A DNA stretch of 15,568 nucleotides from Dunaliella salina (GCA_002284615.2 MU069675.1:187552-203119), one strand, 5' to 3'; positions 1 to 8,439 are shown, counted from the first letter of the stretch. Numbers and translations are program-made. The notes: a model not told the origin generated them from the letters alone.

Positions 1-73
<73 letters not shown>

Positions 74-158
74 GCACGCACGCACGCACGCATGCATGCA
101 CTCACAAGCACACGCACGCACGCACGCATGCACTCACAAGCACACGCACACACACCCG
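1..158. repeat. (CA)n / (CACG)n compound microsatellite
   Basis: Pure (CA)n fills 1-69. It then degrades to CACG and CATG tetranucleotides and mixed CA repeats up to the acceptor of exon A. It lies in the intron before exon A and forms the left edge of the window. Confidence 0.95.
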
Positions 159-167
159 TACACACAG

Positions 168-264
168 GTATGCTGGTGACCAGGAGGGCAATGGTGGCAT
201 CTACAACTTCGTGACCAAGCGCGGATTGTGTGCAGGCGCCCGCTCCAAGATCTCTTGGACACAG
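168..264 (+). CDS. sufB: sufB exon A
   Basis: The acceptor ACACAG ends at 167, directly after a CA-rich tract, and the donor GTGTGT starts at 265. The first base completes a codon from the previous exon; 32 codons follow, ending in KISWTQ. The opening residues (YAGDQEG before NGGIYNF) are less conserved than the rest, so the exact acceptor is slightly less certain than the others. Confidence 0.9.
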
Positions 265-1371
265 GTGTGTACACACACACACACACACACACACACACCA
301 CCATGCGATACAGGCGTTAAAATCATGCAGGCTGAGTTTGCTTGTGCTGGTGGTCTTTGGACAGTTTTTAGTAGTTTCCAGGGTGCGCTGCATGCTCGCA
401 AGGGGGCCCTGAGTATGCTACGAGCTCAACCATGAAATATGTGGGCCGTGGGGATGTTTCCTTTTTAAGAAGGGATCTTCAGTGTTGAACCTAACTTCGC
501 AACACCTTTGCACAATCTTGCCTTAGGGACCTGGAGATACCTAGCAGTGGCATCACACACAGTGAACAAACCTTGCAGTGGATATGATATCTGCTGGCAC
601 TTCCGTCTGCTGTGTAGTGGGCTGCTCTCAGGTGGAGACTGGCAGCGCCACCATTTGGGAGTTGAAAGAAAAATGATTTTGCTTGTTTGTAGGTCTATTG
701 GCACATGCAAGAAGACAAAACTTGCCAACGTGGAATGCAGACCATCACCCCAAGTTTGTGTTGCACCTCCGCTCTTAGGTCGAGACTGGCAGTGCCATCA
801 CCTGGAAGTACCCCTCAGTTGTGCTTGTTGGTGANGGCAGNGTGGNCGAGTTCTACAGACCATCACCTTAGCTTTGTGTTGCACCTCCGCTCTCAGGTNG
901 AGACTGGCAGTGCCATCACCTGGAAGTACCCCTCAGTTGTGCTTGTTGGTGATGGCAGCGTGGGCGAGTTCTACAGACCATCACCTTAGCTTTGTGTTGC
1001 ACCTCCGCTCTCAGGTTGAGACTGGCAGTGCCATCACCTGGAAGTACCCCTCAGTTGTGCTTGTTGGTGATGGCAGCGTGGGCGAGTTCTACAGCGTGGC
1101 CCTGACAAACAACTTCCAACAGGTGAGGGTCGAAAAATGGTGGAAGCAGGTGGTTGTGATCAATTATCATCAATCAGCTAGCAATCAACTAGCAGAAGGC
1201 ATGGAAGAGGAAGTTATGTTATAATCCGTTATTGCGTGCAAGGCTCAGAGGCAGACTGGTGCTTCTAATTTCTGTTTAAGCACTCTTCGTAGATGGTCAA
1301 CCTCACAAGACCATGCACCCTCTGCTTGCTCAAGTAAAACACTCCAGTGGGCGCGTGCGCGCGCGCGCGCG

Positions 1372-1435
<64 letters not shown>

Positions 1436-1555
1436 CACGCACACACACGCACACACACACACGCACACACACACACGCACACACACACACACATTTGATG
1501 GCATGCCCCCACATGCACGGGGTATGGACTCCTCATACAGCCTTGAAGGGACACA

Positions 1556-1622
<67 letters not shown>

Positions 1623-2523
1623 TCGGTATGCCGATCTTTTCGTGCGTCCTTTACAGGCCGACACAGGCACCAAGATGGTGCATGTAGGGCCCAACACCCG
1701 CAGCCGCATTGTGAGCAAAGGCATCAGTGCGGGCGACTCCCGGAACGTGTACAGGGGTCTGGTGCAGGTGAGATAATATGTGGTCTGGTGACAGGATCTG
1801 GAGCAGCGAGACATAAGTGGTCTGGTGCAGGTGAGATTAAACCTGGTCTCCTTGAAAGCTGCGCATGATGGGGAGCTGCCAAGTATTTTTGGTGTGCTTG
1901 TCTGCATGAAGTGGGTGTTGGTGGCCATTCACGTCTTGTGAGCGTGTAGTTTGTCGGAAATGGAGAGCAATGAGGAGCAGAAAGTGGAAAGCCTGGCGGA
2001 ACACAGCTCCTCCTGCCACCACACGGTAGAGGTTGTCGAATTGGATTGCTCGGGGTGTTGACATGACTTTAAAGGCCCTGCTTTGTTGTCCCCATGCACC
2101 CTGTCTGTGCTCCAGGGCACAGCTTTACCTGGGAAATGCCATCCCGAAAGCTTTTACAAGCTCTAGGGGCGGATGCATCCAGGGTTCCCAAGAGACAGGT
2201 TTCCCCATGAAGGAGGAGTGGCATTTGCGTGGGTGCTTGTGTGTGCTAAGGTCTTGACACAGTGTGGCCATGCCCTCCTGCTCTTCAATTCTTCCAGGAG
2301 GGATGAGAGCATTTTGTCAGTGCTATGTTTGTACCATTTGTCGTCATGACAGGGAAGCAGCTGAGACTCACAAGGAGAGAAAAGCTGGATGAGCAAGGCT
2401 CAAAGCTGCAGGGAAATGAGCAACTGCTGCTAGAGAAGCAGCAGCGCCATGACACAATTTAGTTTAATTTAAAAGTTCACGCCCTCATTCCAATGTTGTG
2501 TTCTAGTGCGAGGGCGCGCACGT

Positions 2524-2596
<73 letters not shown>

Positions 2597-2985
2597 TTTG
2601 CAGATCCAGCCCAATGCCAAGGGCTCCCGCAACTTCTCTCAGTGCGACTCGATGCTCATCGGCAACTGTGCGGCTGCCAACACCTACCCCTACATTAATG
2701 TGAGTACATAAGCTCTGACCCTTCCTTGATGTTCTGCTCTTGTTAAATCGGCTTTCCTGTAGTGTTATACCCCTTTGAGAGTCCAGACATCATGTGGCCC
2801 AAGTGATGTTTGCGTGCACTACAAAGCTTCTAGAGGCGGGAAGCGGAAGGGATGGCTGAGAAGTAGATGAGAATGTGAACGCATGGCTGCCTGTTTCAGC
2901 AGCGTTGTCATGGGTCCGTCCCATGAGTAGCTACAGAGATTGGTTTGCGAACTTGAGGACTGGATGTGCACCAGGATGCACACAG

Positions 2986-3060
<75 letters not shown>

Positions 3061-4846
3061 GTGAGCCTGGCGCCAAGGTGGAGCATGAGGCCAGCACCAG
3101 CAAGATTGGTGAGGACCAGCTATTCTACTTCCAGCAGAGAGGCATCGATGAGGAGAAGGCCGTGGGCACGATCATCTCTGGCTTCTGCAGAGAGGTGAGT
3201 CAATGGGTTGGGGGACAAATCGCGGCTTGCAAGAAGGAGTGGCATAGGGGGTGACATTTGCAGTCTCTCCCAAACTCTTCTGGTCCTGTTGGAGCGTGGG
3301 AGGCACAAACTTTTCATGCGGGGTTGTTCTTAGGTTGCATCTGGGACACTCCTCATCAAAAGGTTGAGGAATGGACCCCCCATGTGTTCAGGGTGATGAG
3401 AGAGAGAGAGATGCTGCACAGTTTGCTGAGGTGTGGGAACGAGGCCAACTGGCTTCCATCATGAGACCTGTGCATGCAGGAATACTAAATGCATCATCAG
3501 AGTGTCCTGCACCATCAGATGGCTGGGAGAGGGTGTCTTGTTTTTCCCTCCCAGGCCAAACCCGAGCGTCAAATCTCCCCCCATCGCGACCATCTGAACC
3601 CCACGACCTCTAGAACTAAATAATTGAAACAACATCATTGGAGGAATGATGTCAATCGGAGGCCAGGCTGTAACGCCACGCGCCACACAATGCTGAAACT
3701 TGCTGCAAGTCAGATTGTAATTAGAAAGGCCTGGGTGCCTGTTTGCGTCTCAAATTCATGTAATGTGATTAGGAAGGCCTTGATGCCTGTTTGTGTCATC
3801 AACCTGAGCTCGTTTCTCTGTGTGGCATTCCTTGTCGGGCCACAACTGTCTGATGAATTTTTTCCCCTTTTTTTTCCTGAGACCAACCCCTGAGGAATTC
3901 TAAGAGAAGTGCCCAAATGTGGGGGGGGGGGNGGGAGGATAAAGATAGAGCGCTACATGTCGAGGTATGGGGATGAGATCAACGGGCTTCCATCACTCAA
4001 GCACACAGGAGTGTCCTGCACCATCAGATGGCTGGGGGGGTGGGTCTGGTTCTCCAGGCTCCAGGCCCGAAGAGGTCCCCAATCCTCCCCTACTGCAACT
4101 ATTTGAACCCCATGATCTCAGGTATTGAATTGTTGAGCAACATTGGTTGAGAAATGCGGTCATCTTCAGGTCAGACTGCTAAAGAGGGTGTGCTCGGCAC
4201 TGGAGAAATTTCACTCTGGCCCCCCTTTGGGTACCCACTTTATATGAAAGGTGTGATGTTGAAGTATCCCTAAGTCCAGCTTATGACCAAAACCTGGCAC
4301 TTTGCTTGTGCTTATGAGTGGGGGCTGCTCCTTCTCCAGTAGCACTCACCTGGAAGCTCTCAGCATACTCAATTGAATTTTTTTAATGTAACATTCTACT
4401 TTAGAGGAGTCGGCGGAATTAAATGTAATCTTGATTTCCAGCTGATCTTGGTCTGAAGAGGCCCTTTGGGACATCTTAGCATTGGAACAAAACAAAGAAG
4501 GTTAGAATGGCTCCGTGCAAGGATGACCATACCCCATAGACACAAATAGATGTCCCTGATTAGAAATACTTGTCTCTACTCAGACTCTGTACAGACAATT
4601 TTTTGTCCCCGCCCATTGCTGAGATGTATCCACTGAAAGTGGACCCCCTCCCCCCCCCCCCCCGGTGCTCTCAAAACGTATAAATGGGGGGGNGGGTGCT
4701 TCCCAAGCAAAAGGGGTGGCATGCATTTGTTACATGTGTCACCGTCTGCTCACTTATGCATGCAGGTGTTTAATGAGCTGCCTCTCGAGTTCGCTGCGGA
4801 GGTGAACGAGCTCATGAGCTTGAAGCTGGAGGGCACTGTGGGCTAA
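168..4846 (+). CDS. sufB: SufB, Fe-S cluster assembly scaffold (3' six exons; 5' part outside window)
   Basis: SufB is the scaffold subunit of the SufBC2D complex that builds Fe-S clusters; in green plants and algae it is nuclear-encoded and works in the plastid stroma. Joining 168-264, 1015-1122, 1657-1767, 2604-2699, 3057-3194 and 4766-4846 gives 209 continuous codons plus TAA, with GT-AG borders throughout. Diagnostic runs in order are [91 protein letters not shown] and SLKLEGTVG. The Cys of QCDSMLIG and the His-Glu of EHEAS match E. coli SufB Cys405 and His433/Glu434, implicated in cluster assembly; the Cys254 equivalent would lie upstream of the window. E. coli SufB is about 495 residues, so roughly the C-terminal 40% is here. 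No frameshift or stop breaks the spliced frame, so it looks functional. Confidence 0.95.
265..1014 (+). other. intron A-B
   Basis: A 750-bp GT-AG intron holding the short AC tract near its donor and the tandem exon-B fragments at its 3' end. No independent gene is seen. Confidence 0.85.
271..298. repeat. (AC)14 microsatellite
   Basis: A run of 14 AC units begins six bases after the donor GT of intron A-B. Confidence 0.95.
605..1094 (+). repeat. 118-bp tandem array of truncated exon-B copies
   Basis: Three units of exactly 118 bp begin at 741, 859 and 977, each starting ACCATCACC. Each holds about 40 bp of intron end, a 3' splice site and the first 80 bp of exon B. Units 1 and 2 stop at TTCTACAG and restart; only unit 3 continues into the full exon. 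A fourth, diverged copy of the acceptor and exon start is at about 618-660 (GTGGAGACTGGCAGCGCCA). Ambiguous bases at 835, 841, 846 and 899 fall only in units 1 and 2. It may be real unequal duplication or partly an assembly effect. Confidence 0.85.
1015..1122 (+). CDS. sufB: sufB exon B
   Basis: This is a phase-0 exon of 36 codons, from VETGSAITW to TNNFQQ, with acceptor CTCTCAG and donor GTGAGG. It is the only complete copy of this exon. Truncated tandem copies of its first 80 bp lie just upstream within the intron. Confidence 0.95.
1351..1493. repeat. compound (GC)n-(AC)n-(CACG) microsatellite
   Basis: Alternating GC (1351-1372) passes into pure AC (about 1375-1428), then AC interrupted by CG at roughly 8-10 bp spacing. 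Fully alternating purine-pyrimidine sequence of this kind can form Z-DNA. Confidence 0.95.
1551..1620. repeat. (AC)n microsatellite
   Basis: AC repeat of about 31 pure units after a short ACACACTC lead, in intron B-C. Confidence 0.95.
1657..1767 (+). CDS. sufB: sufB exon C
   Basis: This is a phase-0 exon of 37 codons, from ADTGTKMVH to YRGLVQ, with acceptor TTTACAG and donor GTGAGA. The motif usually read as SAGHS in this family is SAGDS here (His to Asp, from memory of the family consensus). Confidence 0.95.
1768..2603 (+). other. intron C-D
   Basis: An 836-bp GT-AG intron. Near its start it carries a second copy of the exon C end plus donor (about 1818-1837). At its end is the CA tract of 2525-2594. 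The middle holds no gene I can recognise. Confidence 0.85.
2525..2594. repeat. (AC)35 microsatellite
   Basis: Thirty-five uninterrupted AC units, ending 9 bp before exon D. Confidence 0.95.
2604..2699 (+). CDS. sufB: sufB exon D
   Basis: This is a phase-0 exon of 32 codons with acceptor TTTGCAG, only 9 bp after a 70-bp CA tract, and donor GTGAGT. It contains [10 protein letters not shown], whose Cys corresponds to E. coli SufB Cys405. Confidence 0.95.
2700..3056 (+). other. intron D-E
   Basis: The shortest intron (357 bp), donor GTGAGT. Its last 67 bases are a CA tract that runs straight into the acceptor CAG, so it lacks a normal polypyrimidine tract next to exon E. Confidence 0.85.
2990..3055. 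repeat. (CA)n microsatellite abutting exon E acceptor
   Basis: About 33 CA units; the final CA supplies the first two bases of the CAG splice acceptor. Confidence 0.95.
3057..3194 (+). CDS. sufB: sufB exon E
   Basis: This is a phase-0 exon of 46 codons. Its acceptor CAG is the end of a CA microsatellite; its donor is GTGAGT. It encodes [12 protein letters not shown] and QLFYFQQRG, the most conserved SufB block, with the His-Glu pair implicated in cluster binding. Confidence 0.95.
3443..3670 (+). repeat. diverged direct repeat, copy 1 (intron E-F)
   Basis: Matches 3980-4180 in the same orientation. Shared landmarks in order are GGCTTCCATCA, the core GTGTCCTGCACCATCAGATG, TTGAACCCCA-like sequence, AACA-CATTGG and GGTCAG/GGCCAG-like ends. 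This suggests a dispersed element or a local duplication. Confidence 0.7.
3717..3802 (+). repeat. two tandem ~38-bp units, 48-bp offset
   Basis: 3717-3753 and 3765-3802 share GT(A/G)ATTAG(A/G)AAGGCCT, then TGCCTGTTTG(C/T)GTC, with a few substitutions. Confidence 0.75.
3980..4180 (+). repeat. diverged direct repeat, copy 2 (intron E-F)
   Basis: Partner of 3443-3670, about 510-540 bp downstream. The best conserved core is at 4010-4036; the rest has point changes and small indels. Confidence 0.7.
4766..4846 (+). CDS. sufB: sufB terminal exon F
   Basis: Twenty-six codons, VFNELPLEF to LKLEGTVG, then TAA at 4844-4846. The acceptor is ATGCAG. The C-terminal LEGTVG is the usual end of SufB, which fixes the gene boundary. 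Confidence 0.95.
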   Translation: MFNELPLEFAAEVNELMSLKLEGTVG

Positions 4847-5534
4847 TTCAGCAGCTCTGAGCCCTTGTAATTCTTGCGGTGTGTAGTTGGTGTGTTGTGT
4901 TGTGTGTAAGAGCATGCAGCAGCTGCAGCTCAGATAGCACTGCTGTGTGTGCAAGCATGTGTGTTTTATATTGGGAGAGGGCTGGAGGCTCCGTGCAGTA
5001 ATCCTCTGTACTAGGTCATCTGAACAACCCTCCTGCCTCCTCAGCAACTTGGCTGATCTCTTTTCCAAGAGTTGCCTCTAGAGGTTGGGAGGCTCGTGTG
5101 TGCGCGCCTCTTGTGCGCCGCAGTGTACATTATGGGGCAGCCGCTACTGCGGCATACCTGTTCTTGTCCTTTTCTTGTGTTGGGTGCTGCTGAAGAGACA
5201 GACATAGCTTTGATGTGCCACCTGCTTCTGGTCCCCTTTCGCGAGAGCAAGTCGAGGGAGGACTGAAGTGGGCCATTTGAGGCCGCAAGGCCTGCGGTAG
5301 CCTGCGTGAGAGAGTAAGAAGAGGGGCGTCCATGTCCTGGAACATGAGCCTCAAACAGCCTCCTGTTGTAGAAACAGATGGCTTTATTTTTGACTGCCCC
5401 AGGGCTTCCGTTCCATTTTGTCTTTCCTCACGCAATGTTGAGGTGTGTAGGTAGCTTATATTTACCAATGAATCAACAAATTTTAATGCGGAAGTCTTGA
5501 TGGAGAAGAAAACCCTGTGTGTCTGTACTTGTGT
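4847..5534 (+). other. sufB 3' flank, no gene seen
   Basis: Holds the presumed 3' UTR and downstream DNA. Open frames on both strands here are short and match nothing I recognise. The transcript end cannot be fixed. Confidence 0.5.
4866..4909 (+). terminator. candidate polyadenylation motifs (TGTAA)
   Basis: TGTAA occurs at 4866-4870 and 4905-4909, within 65 bp of the sufB stop. TGTAA is the usual poly(A) signal in many green algae, but a five-base motif recurs often by chance. No AATAAA is seen in the first 800 bp except inside the MITE. Tentative. Confidence 0.25.
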
Positions 5535-5765
5535 AAAGAAGGCAGTGAAAGACAACCCGCGCGGGGCCCGGAAAAATTTGTATAATTTGTCAAAAACCCG
5601 GAATATCTATGAACTTGTTCGGGCAAACCGGAAATGTTATACTCTATTATGCCTGCACCCTGGAGCTATAGGTTCGATTCTTAATAAACCCTGTAGGATT
5701 TTGCTGACATAGTTCCGGGAAAACCGGAGGTGCACAGAAGGGCCTTGTCTTTCACTGAAAGAGGG
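5535..5765. mobile_element. hAT-like MITE, 215 bp, with target duplication
   Basis: The element spans 5543-5757. Its ends are perfect 13-bp terminal inverted repeats: CAGTGAAAGACAA at 5543-5555 and the reverse complement at 5745-5757. The flanking 8-mers are AAAGAAGG (5535-5542) and AAAGAGGG (5758-5765), matching at 7 of 8 positions. An 8-bp duplication with a CA-starting TIR fits the hAT superfamily. It has no coding capacity. Inside, CCGG occurs at 5568, 5598 and 5628, exactly 30 bp apart, with more CCGG near the right end; these may be subterminal binding repeats. A GGTTCGATTC resembling a tRNA B box is present, but no tRNA fold is seen. Confidence 0.8.
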
Positions 5766-6439
5766 AGTGATCAACCTCTCTGTCAGGACCTGAAATGTGG
5801 ATGACAATGTCAGCCTCGTGGAGATGAAGGCGGAGGAAAAATGTTGTAAGCATGGAACTGATGAAAGTGAGGCCTTCCCCTGCATGATGAAAAAGGGTGA
5901 AAGGCCCCACTGGTAAAGGGGGTCATCCCTACACAAGACCAGGGAGTAGAGGTTTCTCGGATAGGGCAGGAATAATAAGTTTACCTTGAAGGACAGCTTC
6001 CTTGAAATTGGAAGGTACCCGTTTGGAACTAGACCTTGGGTACAGGTGCATGTGAAGAATCTACCTGTCATGTAAATGGCTGCTAGGATACATAAGTTTT
6101 ACATAGGGAATTAAATCTTCAGCCAGTTTTCCTAAGTTTGGTGAACCTGAGCAAGAAATATGAAGCTGTTTCACTCGTCTAGGCAAAGGAAGAATGCTCG
6201 GAAACAAGGGCAGAAAACTCGGTCCGATGAATCTCACTGACTGCCAGCCTACAAGACTGCAATAAATTAATTCATAATGGCCGTTTTTCTGTTAGTGAGC
6301 TAAACTTCTCGGCCTTCTCTTGATAACCCAGAGAGAAATCGTGCAGGCAGTGAAAACTCCTCACAGTCGAAAGTGAAAAGTCACGAGCACGAAAGATCAG
6401 AAGTAAACTTGGTATGCACGTACTCTTTAATCCCGTTGC
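5766..6439. other. no gene seen
   Basis: Between the MITE and a retroelement fragment. A 144-residue minus-strand open frame overlapping the MITE has no recognisable motif and is probably chance. Confidence 0.4.
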
Positions 6440-6954
6440 ATGCAGAGAGGTAGCAGGGATTACAGGAACAAGGCATTCAATCAAGATACGCAACTGTATG
6501 CCTGCTTGAAAAAAAGAACAAAACTGTGAAAATAAAAATTCATAGTTGTCCTGTTGCAGAAAAGTGGACACATCCTGAGCCTCACACTGGGTACATACAG
6601 AGGCATATTTAACGCGAAGTAAACTACCTGAGTGCGAGTGCAAAAAAAATGACATGTTTTTCATCTTGAAGGTCATCAGTAGCCTGACATAAATCACAGT
6701 TAGGGGAAGAGCCAGGATTCCAGGATGCCGACTCATAACGATAGCAGAGGGTATGGACACGGAGTGAACAAGAGCCACACTGCGAAGAAAACATCCTGGG
6801 AGAGATCAAAAATCATGTACTTGGGAAGTCTGAAAGGGGCATGAGTAGCCACAGCTCTGTTTGTGCGTATTATTGATAGTAAGTCAGCCGTTGCTATTTC
6901 ATATTTGGGGCTGTAGAGAGGTAACAGAGGCTTTTTTTTTCCGCCTCCTGTCAT
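6440..6954 (-). mobile_element. non-LTR retrotransposon family 2, 3' coding remnant (copy A)
   Basis: Read on the minus strand, three overlapping frames carry consecutive pieces of one protein: KYMIFDLSQDVF, then LRVHTLCYRYESASW followed by PNCDLCQATDDLQDEKHV, then LLRVKYASVCTQ and QDVSTFLQQDNYEFL. The CxxC ... DEKHV pattern is the Cys/His zinc-binding segment found C-terminal to reverse transcriptases of many non-LTR elements. At least two frameshifts separate the pieces and the final Cys of the expected CxxC...Hx4C is lost, so this is dead. It shares this order with the copy at 9568-10250. The reverse transcriptase core is not seen; the 5' limit is uncertain. Confidence 0.6.
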
Positions 6955-7140
6955 CTCACCAGCCAGGTATATTGCTCAAGGGAATGCTCGAGCGTGTGGT
7001 ACATCCTCATGACTTTACTGAATGCATGGGCCTCTTGTGGGGTAAGACTGTCTGGACTCTTCCAGCTTGAATCATGGATGATTTGCTCACAAAGAACACC
7101 CTAGAAGGGGAGCATGTACGTATCCTTATAAAAGGAATTC

Positions 7141-7230
7141 ACTACGTAGGCAGAAAAACGATCCCTACATCAATGAAGGAAAAGGGGCCACATTGGTGCA
7201 CAGACCGTATAACCTCCCAACCACGAAAGC
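7141..7230 (-). mobile_element. 3'-end fragment of the RLE-type non-LTR element (copy 2)
   Basis: CTACGTAGGCAGAAAAACG, then TCCCTACATCAATGAAGGA, matches the 3' UTR at 8440-8500 and continues with GCCACATTGGTGCACAGACCG, shared with the copy at 12480. Same orientation as the main copy. It appears severely 5'-truncated. Confidence 0.7.
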
Positions 7231-7396
7231 TCAGACTAAGAGAAGCATGACAAGCAGAGAAAGAGGACAGATCCAGCAACAGAGAGCAAGATGATTCCTG
7301 AAAGACTGGAGTTCCAAACCTTACAACAAGCAAAGTCAGCGCAGACAGCCTTCCAATCAAGACAAGTCATGCCTTACCATTAGGATTCGCACAAAC

Positions 7397-7545
7397 GTTA
7401 TAGTTATATATAACGTTATATTTATAACATAAGTATATAACCCGTATATTTGAGTTTGGATCTTGTTATGTTATACGTTATAAAGTTATACGTCATATAT
7501 AANGTTATGAATAACGTTATATATAACGTTATATAACGTCATAGT
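7397..7545. repeat. left subterminal TATAACGTTATA array
   Basis: AT-rich, repeated ATAACGTTAT and variants on both strands, giving local palindromes. One ambiguous base lies at 7503. The matching array is at the other end of the element. Confidence 0.9.
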
Positions 7546-7674
7546 CGAAGAATTTCACACTGAAGTTTCACGATTTTGTGGTTGCAAACCTTTGAGTTTC
7601 GTGCCTGTGAAGTGCTCAGTCGAAATAATTAGGATGAGTGAATTTGGGAGTGGTGCTGAGGCACGAGGGAGAGG

Positions 7675-8000
7675 ATGAAGAGGCCAGGGAGGACAAGGAG
7701 AAATTTGAGGCGCAGTGCAGCACAGCTTAGGCAGGCTAAGCTGAGCTCTATGTCCAGTGGTGGGAAAGTCCGCGCTGAGTATTGGGCATTGTTGAAGCCT
7801 GTGTTGATGAGGAAAGGCCCAGGCAAGCCTTTGCCAAGCCTTTGCAGTGCAGGCTGGTGTGCAACAGGGGCGGGGAGGCAGTATGTGGGAAGGATTTGGC
7901 CAGTGACCTGGCCAGTGACAACCCTGCCAAGTCTGCCAGGGACCACTACGCCGTGCAGCAGGTGCTAGGCAAGCGCACTTTCCAAGGGAGTTTTGTATAA
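7675..8000 (+). pseudogene. decayed hAT N-terminal (BED-like finger) remnant
   Basis: Inside the 7381-8245 transposon, one plus frame reads GKVRAEYWALLKP and another continues as VDEERPRQAFAKPLQCRLVC, NRGGEAVCGKDLASD, NPAKSARDHYAVQQV, so a frameshift lies near 7800. The C..VCNRxGEAVC ... ARDH arrangement resembles a BED-type zinc finger, usual at the N-terminus of hAT transposases, with one expected Cys apparently replaced by Gly. A 12-bp tandem duplication repeats the residues DLAS. No catalytic region is present. The assignment is inferred from motif shape and position only. Confidence 0.45.
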
Positions 8001-8158
8001 GGATGTTTTACGCGCTTGGCGCAAACTCTGATTTTCTGACACTCCTTTTCAATCACCATCTCATTTTTTGCTCAAAGTAAATTGGGTTAACGGTCTCTAC
8101 TCATTGAGAGCTATCCAGTGATACCCTTGAAGTTGCGATTTGCTGAACTTGAAATCTG

Positions 8159-8212
8159 AGTATATAACGTATATAACGTTTATAACGTTATATAACGTTA
8201 TATAACGTGAAA
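8159..8212. repeat. right subterminal TATAACGTTATA array
   Basis: Five or so overlapping TATAACGT units just inside the right TIR, mirroring 7397-7545. Subterminal palindromes are typical transposase-binding zones. Confidence 0.9.
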
Positions 8213-8439
8213 CCATTTCGCCACATAACGTTTCTGCGAACCCTACTTACCAGCAGTTGCGCAGATCCTGAGATCTGCCGTCTTGTTTTGCGTCTGCGAG
8301 TTTCAGGTGAATCTCAGAAAGAAAGGAGGGATGCCAAATGAACTACCTAAAAGGATAAGGATAAGAAAGGGCTAAATATCCTTTGGTTCTCCGTCTGGTC
8401 CGTGATTCTTCAGGCGAAAGAAAAGAAAGAAAAGAAAAA

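Larger units (their letters stand above)
1123..1656 (+). other. intron B-C with two CA tracts
   Basis: A 534-bp intron. It holds a GC/CA compound microsatellite (1351-1493) and a CA tract (1551-1620) ending 36 bp before the acceptor. A TTTTCGTGCGTCCTTTACAG pyrimidine-rich stretch precedes exon C. Confidence 0.85.
3195..4765 (+). other. intron E-F (1571 bp)
   Basis: The last sufB intron, donor GTGAGT, acceptor ATGCAG. It lacks the CA tracts of the other introns and instead has a duplicated 200-bp block, a 48-bp-offset tandem duplication, and G and C homopolymers with ambiguous bases at 3932 and 4693. No gene is recognisable within it. Confidence 0.8.
7373..8253. mobile_element. hAT-like DNA transposon, 865 bp, non-autonomous
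   Basis: The element spans 7381-8245. Its left end TAGGATTCGCACAAACGTTA and the reverse complement of its right end, TAGGGTTCGCAGAAACGTTA, match at 18 of 20 bases. The flanking 8-mers are CTTACCAT (7373-7380) and CTTACCAG (8246-8253), 7 of 8 identical. A TAGGG-type TIR with an 8-bp duplication fits hAT. Both subterminal zones (about 7397-7545 and 8159-8212) are arrays of palindromic ATAACGTTAT motifs. The centre (about 7620-8000) is GC-richer and retains a decayed frame. It is too short to encode a full hAT transposase. Confidence 0.85.

Noticed and set aside
705..1224. A separate gene over the exon-B array (open frames of 94-116 residues)
   Set aside because: The frames run through repeated 118-bp intron/exon units and are out of frame with SufB; they are by-products of the tandem duplication.
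1245..1868. Long HTHTHT- or VCVCVC-type open frames over CA tracts on both strands
   Set aside because: They are translations of dinucleotide repeats inside introns; no conserved residues flank them.
5640..5690. Possible tRNA or tRNA-derived SINE from GGTTCGATTC
   Set aside because: Only the B-box-like decamer is present. No T-arm stem closes around it, no A box sits at the right distance, and it lies inside a MITE.
6861..7070. Plus-strand frame ending GLLWGKTVWTLPA
   Set aside because: Short, crosses the family-2 remnant and matches no family I can name; treated as chance.
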